NCBI RefSeq assembly: GCF_019703515.2
Contig: NC_059359.1
Location: 1,841,501 to 1,905,500, forward strand
Length of the DNA stretch: 64,000 nt
Direction of reading: 5' to 3'
DNA from: Myxocyprinus asiaticus
Taxonomy: Eukaryota > Chordata > Actinopteri > Cypriniformes > Catostomidae
Shown: one piece after another, positions 38,314-49,485 of the stretch
Position numbering within the stretch: the first letter of the stretch is position 1
How the letters are laid out: the number at the start of each line of letters is the position of its first letter
Notes under the pieces: generated by a model
Told to the model about the DNA's origin: nothing
The model's input: the letters and a program-made list of their open reading frames with translations, nothing else
Database searches by the model: none
Made by a program: the position numbers and the translations under genes

Positions 38314-38319
38314 CCGGAA
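38314..38319 (+). promoter_or_regulatory. ETS-type CCGGAA site in the gpatch3 promoter region
   Basis: CCGGAA lies 45 bases upstream of the gpatch3 start codon in a TATA-less region, a common housekeeping-promoter arrangement. This is motif evidence only. Confidence 0.3.
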
Positions 38320-38399
38320 AAGATTTCAAAATAAAAGTCTTTTTTATTTTTTTAATAAAGCGGACTGGGGGAAATATTTTTACAATTCTGAATAAAACA

Positions 38400-39985
38400 T
38401 TTTAAAACAAAGACAATTATGAAACGTGCTGTTGTTTAATAGTATACCATGGTACTTTGATATACCATTTATACCGGTATTATGGCACTTAAAAAATTAC
38501 CATGGTTTTCTGGTATTTTTTGGTTGGTGTATTATTTCTGACGACCATTTCAACTGAAGACTGAACGAATATGTCAATATGAACTGATCAGTCGTGATCA
38601 TTGTTGGGTGTAATGCATTACTAAGTAATTAATTACTGTGATTAAATTACATTTTCATTGATGAAAGTAAAATAATGGACTACTCTTAATTTTTCAGTAA
38701 TTTAATTACAGTTACTTCTGATGTAATTGTGTTAAATACTTCATAGACTATAGAAAAATTCTATTAAAGACAATAGTGAATTTAAAATCGAAATTTAACG
38801 TCAAATGTTAAAATATATATTTTATTTTATTTAATGCTGCCCCTTTAAATTCTTTGGCCAGTTCATGAATAATTTATCTGAAAGAATTAAAAGAACAGTT
38901 TCATGTCTATCCTTGTATTTTTCATCTGGTCGAGGTTGATCAGGGTTTTAGAATGTAACTAGTAATAAGTACTGCAACTGCTTTTCAGACAGAGTAATTA
39001 GTACATTAATTAAATGGTAGATGTAATTAGTAGTTAGTAATTAATTACTTTTTTAGAGTAACTTACCCAACACTGGTCGTGATGTTGCATTGACTTTATG
39101 GTTTAAAAATGCTTAACCCTGTAAAGTCTGACAAATGAAAGAATTGTCAGAAAATTTAAAAAAAAAATTTTTTTTTTTTAAACATTAAACTGTTTTTTAG
39201 TACCATTAGACAAATTATAAAAAGAAATCATAAAAAAAATTACTTTTACACTTTTTCAATAAAATAATATTCAAATTTTGAACCAAGCACAAGTTGCTTA
39301 TTCAGCAAATACTCATTTTAAAATATCAGTAATAATCATTACCGTCACTTTTTCTTTATTAAAATAAGCTGTCATTTATCCCATCATAAGAGTCACTTTT
39401 CGTGCAAGTCCGCCACCATATTAAATAGATCGATATAAACATTGAAACCACTTTTTTTCACAATAACCACTAGATGGTGCCATAAACATGTGAAACTTAC
39501 ATGCCATTGGTTGTTTGACTCATCAGCTTGAACAGAGAGTGAAACAGGAGCCGTCAAATGTTGTGATTCATATTTGATACACACGGCGTTATAGTGTTAA
39601 TATACTATTATATAATATATACTATAATAATAACAAAAACTCAGTGACTAAGTAACTGCAAAAACACCTTAGAAGAAACACAAATGTCTAAAATCTACTT
39701 TTTTAATTAAAATATATGTCCAATATCATTTCTGTGTTGTCATGAAAATAAAACAGTGTCTTAAAAAGTGTAACAGATTAAAAAACCTATTTAAACTATG
39801 TGTAACTGAAATTACTGGCACTGTACAGATTGATTGTATGCATAGAAAAGAGTGTCATATATATTGCTTTGTTCATATTGTGATTCAAAATTTGTGATTT
39901 TTCTCCTCATATGTCAAGTATTTTAAAGTTCTTCGCTTTCTCCTCTCTTATTGATCTTTAAAGCATTTAATTAATTCAGCATAGA
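38400..39985. other. Spacer between gpatch3 5' end and smpd5 3' end
   Basis: Contains the hAT MITE at 38599-39075 and AT-rich sequence. No exon or RNA gene is recognised; frame 39584-39393 lacks any family motif. Confidence 0.5.
38599..39075. mobile_element. hAT-type MITE with perfect 8-bp target duplication
   Basis: The ends CATTGTTGGGT and ACCCAACACTG are inverted, and GTCGTGAT flanks both sides (38591-38598 and 39076-39083). The interior is AT-rich with TTAATTAC motifs at both ends. It is non-autonomous. Confidence 0.92.
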
Positions 39986-39987
39986 TA

Positions 39988-39993
39988 TTTTAT
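39988..39993 (-). terminator. AATAAA poly(A) signal of the smpd5-like gene
   Basis: Canonical AATAAA on - only 51 bases after the TGA at 40045, implying a very short 3' UTR unless a further site is used. Confidence 0.55.
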
Positions 39994-40044
39994 TTGATGT
40001 GTCAGCAGTTTGGTCCACTGAAAAGCATGCATGGTCCAATATCA

Positions 40045-43000
40045 TCATATATCTTCTGGGCCCAGCGTGACACAGAGGCTAAAGCCCACAGGGATGTGAT
40101 CCGTCAAACCAGCCAGCTGGGTCACGTATGTAAACTCTTCAACCTCCTGAACGGGAGAAAAGATAAATATTTAAAGCACTTCAGTACTGACTCTTTCCAG
40201 TAAAGACTTTACAGTCTCGCCATTCAAGCGTATTAAACACCTAATAAGGGAAAGTGATCAAGGGCAGATCATTTATGACATGTACCACATCAGTTAATGC
40301 ATTTTAAATCAAACATTGAAGAAATAATGACAGAATTTAATTTTTTTTCAGTGAACTACTCGTTTTAACACACAAAAGTCATTGTTAACAGGGAACAAAC
40401 TGTTTTGCAGTGACTGGAGATGGAGTTCTCTCGATACAGAAGATAATCGATCCGACGTCCCACCCAGGGTTGATCAGGTTTGGGGTAAACCATAGGGACG
40501 CCGGTCATGGGGACCGGTGAAGATAAATACCCGCTGCGCAGTTCTTCACTTTCCAAAGTTCTACAACCACACCAGAAAAAAAAACGCTCTTTCAGTTTCA
40601 ACCCAAGCTAAGAGGTTTGCTTCATCAAAACATATTTAAACAAGGCAGGTGTCCATTATGAGACCGTCAAAATAGGGCTCGGTGACGTATAGAATACAAC
40701 CCCAATTCCAAAAGTGTTGGGACAATATGGAAAATGCTAATAAAAACAAAATTAAGTGATTTGTAAATTCTATTCACCCTGTGCTATATTGAAAGCACTA
40801 CAACAACACTATTTGAAACATGGACTCGTATGACCATAAAACACGGTTCCGCTGTTCTACTTTCCATCTCGGATGAGACCGAGATCAGAGAAGTCGGCAA
40901 CGCTTCTGGACAGTGTTGATGTATGGCTTCTCCTTTACATAGTAAAGTTTTAACTTGCATCTGTGGATGCAGCGGCGCCTTGACCCATCCTTGCTCTTGA
41001 AGGACTAGGATTTCTTTGGAGGCTGCTTATATACTATAACATGATTGCCTCACATTTCACATAACCTTGTGATTTCAACTCGTCACATTGTTATTAGTCC
41101 TTATGGAAGCCCTGAAATGCACTGTGAAAAAATTTTTTCACTTGGGAAAAGTGTCTTATAGCACTTTTCCACTGCACGTTACAGTTCGACTCGACTCGAC
41201 TTTGCTCGCTTTACTTTTCTGAGCTTGCTTTTCCACTGCAGTTTAGTGCCGCCTCAACGTGGGTGGGATTATAGGCTGATCGTCATAGTTGCGTCGCCCC
41301 ATCCAGCTCTCGTTGGATCCTCTCCTCGGCTACTAACGAGAGGAACGTCTGCACCTCGTTTATTGACCACGCCGTGGTTTTGCGCACAGCCATTTCTTTT
41401 TACAATTCAAAAGTCGCGTGAACAAATGATACTGCTGTCGCTGTTGCTAACTTTAAAACTAGCAGGTTGATGTCCCGTTTCGCAAATCCAGTGACACTGG
41501 TAGTGACGATTCTCTCTGACCAATCAGTGATCTGCAGGGTTTTGACATCACATTTAGTATCGGCTCGGCTCGCTTGGAACCTTGACCAAGGTGGTACTAA
41601 AAAAAGTATCAGGTACCAGGTACTATCCACTATCTATCTTTGATAGAGGAAAAAAAATTGAGAGAATTTTTTTTCTATGAGAGAGAAAAAAATATATTTG
41701 TAGGATATAGGCTCAGGAAGGCACTTTCACCTAGTGAAATCTTTTTTCACAGTGCGGTTCAGGGCTTCCGTAAGTCTTAAATTGCTCCTGTCTCAACTTT
41801 TTTGGAGTGTGTTGCAATCATCTGATTTGAAATGAGATCAAACCATACATCAAATAATGTTATGTTGTAGTGCTTTCAATATAGCACAGGGTGAATAGAA
41901 TAATAATAATAATAATAATAAATATAGCTGAAAGCAGCAATTAACATGATTGAAGCATTTAAGGCCTTTAAGTACATTAGTAACAGATAATAAGTATTAA
42001 TTAGACAGTCTGTTAGCACCTAAACAATGATAAAGTGCCTTAATTTTCAGAATCATCAGGTTAGGAAGCACAAATATATGGTATTTCTTTACATTCCAGA
42101 CTGTTATAATTTATTGCATGTGTCCTCAGATTGACCTCCTACATAAATATTTATGAAAATATCTCATTCCATTCAAGATTTATAACCAATTAGGTAAAAG
42201 TGGCCACGCCCACTTCGTATGTTTTGGCGTACCGTTGTGATGACGAATTAAAAGTTCAAACGTTTTTTTTTTTTTTTTGGATAATTCTGGATATTGGGAC
42301 TCCAGAGAATCTTTCTGCACTGGTTTGGTTCCGATTGGGCAAACGGCCTAGAACTTGATCGAAGATGTATGTTTTTTTAAATAATCATAAATATTTAACA
42401 AACGATTTGATTCATACCAATGGTTCTTGAGGCAAAGTTGTTCAGAATGAGGAGATCTATCATATGATATGAATAACGTGTGTCTGTGTGTCACACACCT
42501 ACTTCGTATGTTTTGGCGTACCGTTGCGTTTATGAATTGAAAGTTTAAACTTTTTATTTTTTTTAATAATTATTGATATTGGGACTGAGAATCTTTCTGC
42601 ACTGGTTTGGTTCCAATTGGGTGAATGGCCAAGGACTAGTTAAAAAAAAAATTAGGTTTTGCATAAAATCCAATATGACGGAAAAATGTTTATGATGGAA
42701 TTGAAATTGGATAGCCGTTTGTTCGTCTAGAGCCAAGAATTCCAATGATATACAGCACTTGAGTCTATGACATAAGGTTTAGCAGATATGGGCCAAAACA
42801 CGTTTGTCTTTGTTATAGCACCAGAGTAGCGAGCAATAGTTCTACCTTCCGACCAAGTTTTATGTCTCTAGGCCTTGCGATTTAGTCTCCACGATCAGTT
42901 TTAGCGGAGAATAATAATAATTAAAGTGAAATCCTACAATTACAACAGAGTTTCAGCACTTCGAGCTTGAACCCCTAATAATATTTCAGTGTTATTATAA

Positions 43001-46000
43001 TGATATTCAACTTGGCTGGGTCACAAAAAATAAGCAAGTGAAGTTGAAGTTTTGACACACCCTGTTCATGCACAAAATTATTAAAAAAAATTTTTTTTTT
43101 TAGGAAAAATGGGTATAAAAAACGTTTTAACCCTTTAAGCTCGGATGGGCCCGCAAGAAAAAAATTATCGTCAGAATATTAATAACTACAGTCTTGACAA
43201 ACACAATATTGATATCGTTTGAAAGCTTAGAAGCTCTACTTTATAATGCATGTAGATATTATGACCAAAACTGAACAAGTGCTTTGAAATTTGCAGACAA
43301 ATCAGAAGTGTTCCATTTTGATAATTTATTAAAAAGAATGCACTGTACATATTATTGCAATCAGTAAAAACATTAAACTCTTCAAATATCCATGTGTCAT
43401 ATGTTGTTGGAAAGCTCTCAAAGAGTAGAATACAACCAGCCTATTTGTTTTACTCACAGACAGAAATATAGTGAGTAATAGCTAAGTATATGTCTTTGAC
43501 AATTATGTTGGTGTTGCTTATATGCCACGTTTTCGGTTATAACTTCACGAAAAATAAAATATCACATACTATTACTTAGAGGAGGTGATTATCTTTCAAA
43601 CGAGTCCACACACAAGATAATCAGATGCATAGATCATTAGATAATCCACATGAAGCACAACGTTACATATGACCACCAGGAGATGGCGCCAAATACATGA
43701 CACAGACTCAATGATGACTCAAATGACACAGAATGAAACTCATTCTGTGAAATCTCATTACTAAAATAATGTTTGCATACTATGCATACTAGGGGTGTAA
43801 CGGTTCAAATTTCTCACGGTTCGGTTTGTATCACGGTTTTAGGATCACGGTTTCTTTACGGTTCGGTTTTTGCAATGTTCAGAAAAAAATATATATATTA
43901 CTGCCAAAACCAAAGTTAGAATACTCTATTTGGTAACAAACACTTCAACAGATTTGCCCTTAATAAAAATCATTGTTTTACAGTAACCATAGTTTAACTA
44001 TGGTATTTGTAGTAAAAACATAGTAACCATGTTTACACTATATAGTTATGGTTACTATATGGAAACTACAGTATTACTGTTGTAAAACCATGGTTAATTA
44101 TATCAAAACCATGATTTCTGCAAAGAAAACCATGGTGACAGCAGTCATGGTTACTACAAGATTATTCTAGTAAAACCATGGTTCATTTTCACTGGGTCTT
44201 TAATTTTAAAACTTTTCTCTAATTACTAAATCAACATTTTAACTTAATACCTGCACTATTACACAAAATGCATCGACATAAAATGCATTTCAAACTCTAC
44301 TGCACATATATACAATATTCGGAAGCTGTACATCACTATAGAAGGAACTTTGCTATTAAAATAGATACGAGGGATGTTGTGACGTGGCTCGAGTGTTTTA
44401 ATCATACGTGGAAATCACACATCTTCGTCAGTGGAGCAGGAAAACATATGGTTGGCAATGAACACCTCAATCGCTTCAGTTATTGTTTTATGCCTGTCCG
44501 AATTAGCACTGAGTGCCTGCTTAAAAACGGAAGGGAGTGTGTGCAGTTTCGGCTCATCTGCCATTTTCAACTTCACACAACGCTTGCAGAACAGTGATGT
44601 CATCAAGCTGACCCACGTGAAACACAGGCGCATCTATTTACAGATCCATTCAGGTGCATTAGCGGAGGTTGGAACTGCGTGAGTCTATTTGACGCTTTAT
44701 TTTCTTCGCAAAACCTTGTGCTCCAGATGCCTCACTAAACTTGAGGTGAACCGTGGTGCCAATGCTTACCGAACCGTGGGTGGTGAACTGTACGGTTTGG
44801 TTTTTTACAGAGAACCGTTACACCCCTAATGCAAACCTTTAGTCATTGTTGTGTTTGCATGTGTAATTAGTTCTTATTTAGAGTCAATTATTATGTTTTA
44901 TTTGTTTGGAGAGGCTTTTGGACACATGGAGACGTTTTTTGGACACTATGATCTCACCGCTGCAGGTTGTCAGGGGTCCGCACGTTTTCATGATAGAGCG
45001 TTGGCTGTTCCAACAGGGTGCCTACAAATTAAACCACGATAAGATTTTGTTGAGGAACAAAAACAATGAAACCAAAGCACTTTCCACTCCTATATGTGCA
45101 TGTATTCTATGTGGTTTACAGCCAACTGAACTGATGCCACAAGTGTTGCCAGTCACTGAATGGGTAAATGAGCGTGTTACCTATGACCCAGGGCTTCTCT
45201 TGACCCGGTCCAGCTCTGCAGGGGTCTCTGTAGTCTTCAAACAGACCATGTCTTTGCTCCAGATTGTCATCTACACATACACAATGATATATGATAACAT
45301 GTGATATTCCCACATATTTGATTTATTATTTGTATTCTTACTGTAAAAGTGTACAGTATGTAGTGCATATGTTCAAAACATACCAGGGGAGCAGTTGTCG
45401 AAGTTGAAGTCTCCACACAGCACATCAAACATCACCATTTCATCGGCTTTCTTGGTCCCTGCTTGAAACTCATTGATCCATTTAGTCAACATGTTGAGCT
45501 GCTCAAAGCGTATCCCTCCATGTCCTGTTTAGAACCAAACAAACACCAGCAATGTCTTGATATTCCTCATTTGAAGGCAGTTTGATAATAGTACAGGTTT
45601 AAATGCTTCAAGCTGTAAATCGTTCCAAATCCGATTTAGGGATGGGAATCGTAAGGAATTTAACGATTCCGATTCCTTGACGGTTCCATTAACGATTCTT
45701 ACTTTTGAGGTAGAAATATTTGGAAATAATCTTTTATTGCCCTCAGCTGTCTGTTGCCAAATGATGAAATCATTGCAAATTTCAAACAAGCAATCCATTC
45801 TTGTAAAACACGCATTTACACAGACGTTTCAAAGATTTTTAGAGGCATAAATGCAATCCAACAATTGGTCCTACTGTAACTATAGGCTATATTAAATAAA
45901 TAAAAAAAAATGAACAAAACAAAAATGTGCTAACATTTTTCATTCATTCATGTTTTTATTAACTTACTTGTAATGTATAGGCCTATCTTTAACATTAGGA

Positions 46001-49000
46001 TCTCCGTTCATTTCCAGTTGGACATGAAGGTAATCATAACTTCCAGGATTAATTCCGTCACTGAAGTGTATTTGATTCACTAAAAAGAATCATAACAGCC
46101 ATTCATTCGGGACTTAGAACACACTAATCATGCTGCGCGTATCAATCGGCTCATAAGAGTCACTCGTTCGGGAATCGAGCTACACTAGTCGCGCTGTGTT
46201 TCGTGCTGTAGAATCTAAAGAATCGGCTCATAAGAGTCATTTGTTTGGGAATCAGACTACACTGATCGCGCTGAGCATTTCATGCTATGAGTTCAAGGTA
46301 ATCGGTTCATAAGAGTCACTCGTTGAGGAATCGGGCTACACTAGTTGTGCTGTGTGTTTCGTGCTGTAGAATCTAAAGAATCGCCTCATAAGAGTCATTC
46401 GTTTGGGAATTGGGCTTCACTAGTTGTGCTGTGTGTTTCGTGCTGTAGAATCTAAAGAATCGCCTCATAAGAGTCATTCGTTCAGGAATTGGACTACACT
46501 AGTTGTGCTGTGTGTTTCGTGCTGTAGAATCTAAAGAATCGCCTCATAAGAGTCATTCATTTGGGAATTGGGCTTCACTAGTTGTGCTGTGTGTTTCGTG
46601 CTGTAAAATCTAAAGAATCGCCTCATAAGAGTCATTCGTTTGGGAATTGGGCTTCACTAGTTGTGCTGTGTGTTTCGTGCTGTAGAATCTAAAGAATCAG
46701 CTCATAAGAGTCATTTGGTCGAGTATCGGACTTCAGTAGTCACGCTGTGCATTTGTTTGGGAATCAGACTACACTGATCGCACTGAGCATTTCATGCTAT
46801 GAGTTCAAGGTAATCGGTTCATAAGAGTCACTCGTTCGTGAATCGGACTTCAGTAGTCACGCTGTGCATTTTGCGCTATAAAATCAAAAGAAACACCTCA
46901 TAAGAGTCATTTATTCATGAATCGGGCTACACTAGTTGTGCTGTGTGTTTCATGCTGTAGAATCAAAAGAATCGCCTCATAAGAGTCATTTGTTTGGGAA
47001 TCGGGCTACACTAGTTGTGCTGAGTGTTCCGCACTGTAGAATTAAAAGAATCGGCTCATAAGAGTCATTCGTTCGGGAATCGAGCTACACTAGTTGTGCT
47101 ATGTGTTTCGCATTGTAGAATCAAAAGAATCAGCTCATAAGAGTCATTCGTTTGGTAATTGGGCTATACTGATCGCGCTGAGCATTTCATGCTAAAAGTT
47201 CAAGGGAATCGGCTCATAAGAGTCACTTGTTTGTGAATCGGGCTACAGTAATCGCACTGTGCAAGTTGTGCAATAGAATCAAAAGAACCGGCTCATAAGA
47301 GTCATTCGTCTGGGAATCAGACTACACTGATCGCGCTGAGCATTTCACACTATAAATTCAAGGTAATCGTTTCATAAGAGTCACTCGTTCGTGAATCGGG
47401 CTACACTAGCTTTGCTGAGTGTTCCGCACTGTAGAATCAAAAGAATCGCCTCAAAAGAGTCATTCATTTGGGAATCAGGCTACACTAGTTGTGCTGTGTG
47501 TTTCGTGCTGTAGAATCAAAAGAATCGCCTCATAAGAGTCATTTGTTTGGGAATCAGGCTGTACTGATCGTGCTGAGCATTTCATGCTAAAAGTTCAAGG
47601 GAACTGGCTCATAAGAGTCACTTGTTCGTGAATCGGGCTACAGTAGTCGCACTGTGTGTTTCGTGCCGTAGAATCAAAAGAATCACCTCATAAGAGTCAT
47701 TTGTTTGGGAATCGGATTACACAGGTCACACTGTGTTTCATGCTAAAAGTTCAAGGGAATCAGCTCATAAGAGTCATTTGTTCGGGAATCAGGCAACACT
47801 GGTCACGCTGAGCGTTTTGCGCTGTAGAATCTAAAGAATCACCTCATAAGAGTCATTAGTTTGGGAACTGGGCTGTACTGATCGCACTGAGCATTTCATG
47901 CTAAAAGTTCAAGGGAACCGGCTCATAAGAGTCACTTGTTCATGAATTGGCTATAGTAGTTGCACTGTGCATGTTGCGCAATAGAATAAAAAAAAAAAAA
48001 CAGCTCATAAGAGTCATTCATTGCATGAGCGTTGCACACTATAAGTTCAAGGGAATTGGCTCATAAGGGTAATTTGTTCGGGAATCGAGCTACACTGGTC
48101 ACGCTGTGTGTTTCGTGCTAAAAGTTCAAGGGAATCGGCTCTTAAGAGTCATTTGTTCGGGAATTGGGCAACACTGGTCACGCTGAGCGTTTCGCACTGT
48201 AGAATGAAAAGAATTGGCTCATAAGAGTCATTTTGTTCGGGAATCAGGGCAACACTGGTCACGTTGAGCGTTTCACACTGTAAAATCAGAAGAATCGTCT
48301 CATAAGAGTAATTTGTTCGGGAATCGGGCAACACTGGTCACGTTGAGTGTTTCACACTGTAGAATCAAAAGAATCGGCTCATAAGATTAATTTGTTCGGG
48401 AATCAGGCAACACTGGTCACGCTGAGCGTTTCGCGCTGTAGAATCAAAAGAATTGGCTCATAAGAGTCATTTGTTTGGGAATCGGGCAACACTGGTCACG
48501 CTGAGTGTTTCGCGCTGTAAAATCAAAACAATCACCTCATAAGAGTCATTCATTCGGGAATCGGGCTACACTGATCGCGCGGAGCGCTTCATCCTAAAAG
48601 TTCAAGGAAATCGGCTCATAAGAGTCATTTATTTGGGAATCGGGCTACACTAGTCGCGCTGTGTGTTTCGCTGCTGTAGAATCAAAAGAACCGGCTCATA
48701 AGAGTCATTTATACGGGAAACATGCTACACTAGTTGTGCTGAAGTGTTCCGCACTGTAGATTTAAAAGAACTGCCTCATAAGAGTCCTTTGTTCGGGAAT
48801 CGGGCTATACTACAGGGCTCCAGACTGTGACAAAAATTATTTATTGCAACTATAATTTAAAATCTAGTCGCCACTGGCGACAGTCAGGTTGTGTGCGTTC
48901 ATATGCGGGTTCATCAGATATCTTCTTGTGAGTTACTGAATACATCTATAGAGTGCGCACTAGTGTGTCTCGCGACGCTTTTCACCCGTTCTGTTGTGAC

Positions 49001-49423
49001 GAGCTCGCTGCACCACACGCAACAACAAACCCAGCGCAAAAGAGTCATGACCAAATGACTCTTTTGAACCGGATCTTTTTCATGAATCACCCGAAAAGAA
49101 CTGAGGGTTTGAACTCAGGAGCTCAGGTTAGCAGTTTGAATCAGATTCACTTTCTCAGCGAATCAGCCGTCAGTGAGCTCACAACTGGGAATGCAGATAT
49201 TTCAAAATAAGAGTCCCATGTGTATTTCGGGATACTTTATCATTAAAAGTCCCGTATTGTGTAGCACTTTCTTTTTTCATCTGGTAATTATTGATTGGGA
49301 TTGGAGTTGCATAATAAACTGCATCTGGGATTTCATTCAATTTGCTCTCTTGTAGTCTCTGTGTCTGGGCCATCTGGTAAGAGTAAAGAAAGACTAAGGC
49401 AATATTGTAAAGCTATATATATA

Positions 49424-49485
<62 letters not shown>

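Noticed and set aside
38270..38329. Upstream ATG of gpatch3 at 38329
   Set aside because: In frame, but adds 20 unconserved residues; the ATG at 38269 matches the family start.
45116..45313. 65-codon minus frame as an independent small protein
   Set aside because: It contains smpd5 exon 45270-45181 plus intron sequence.
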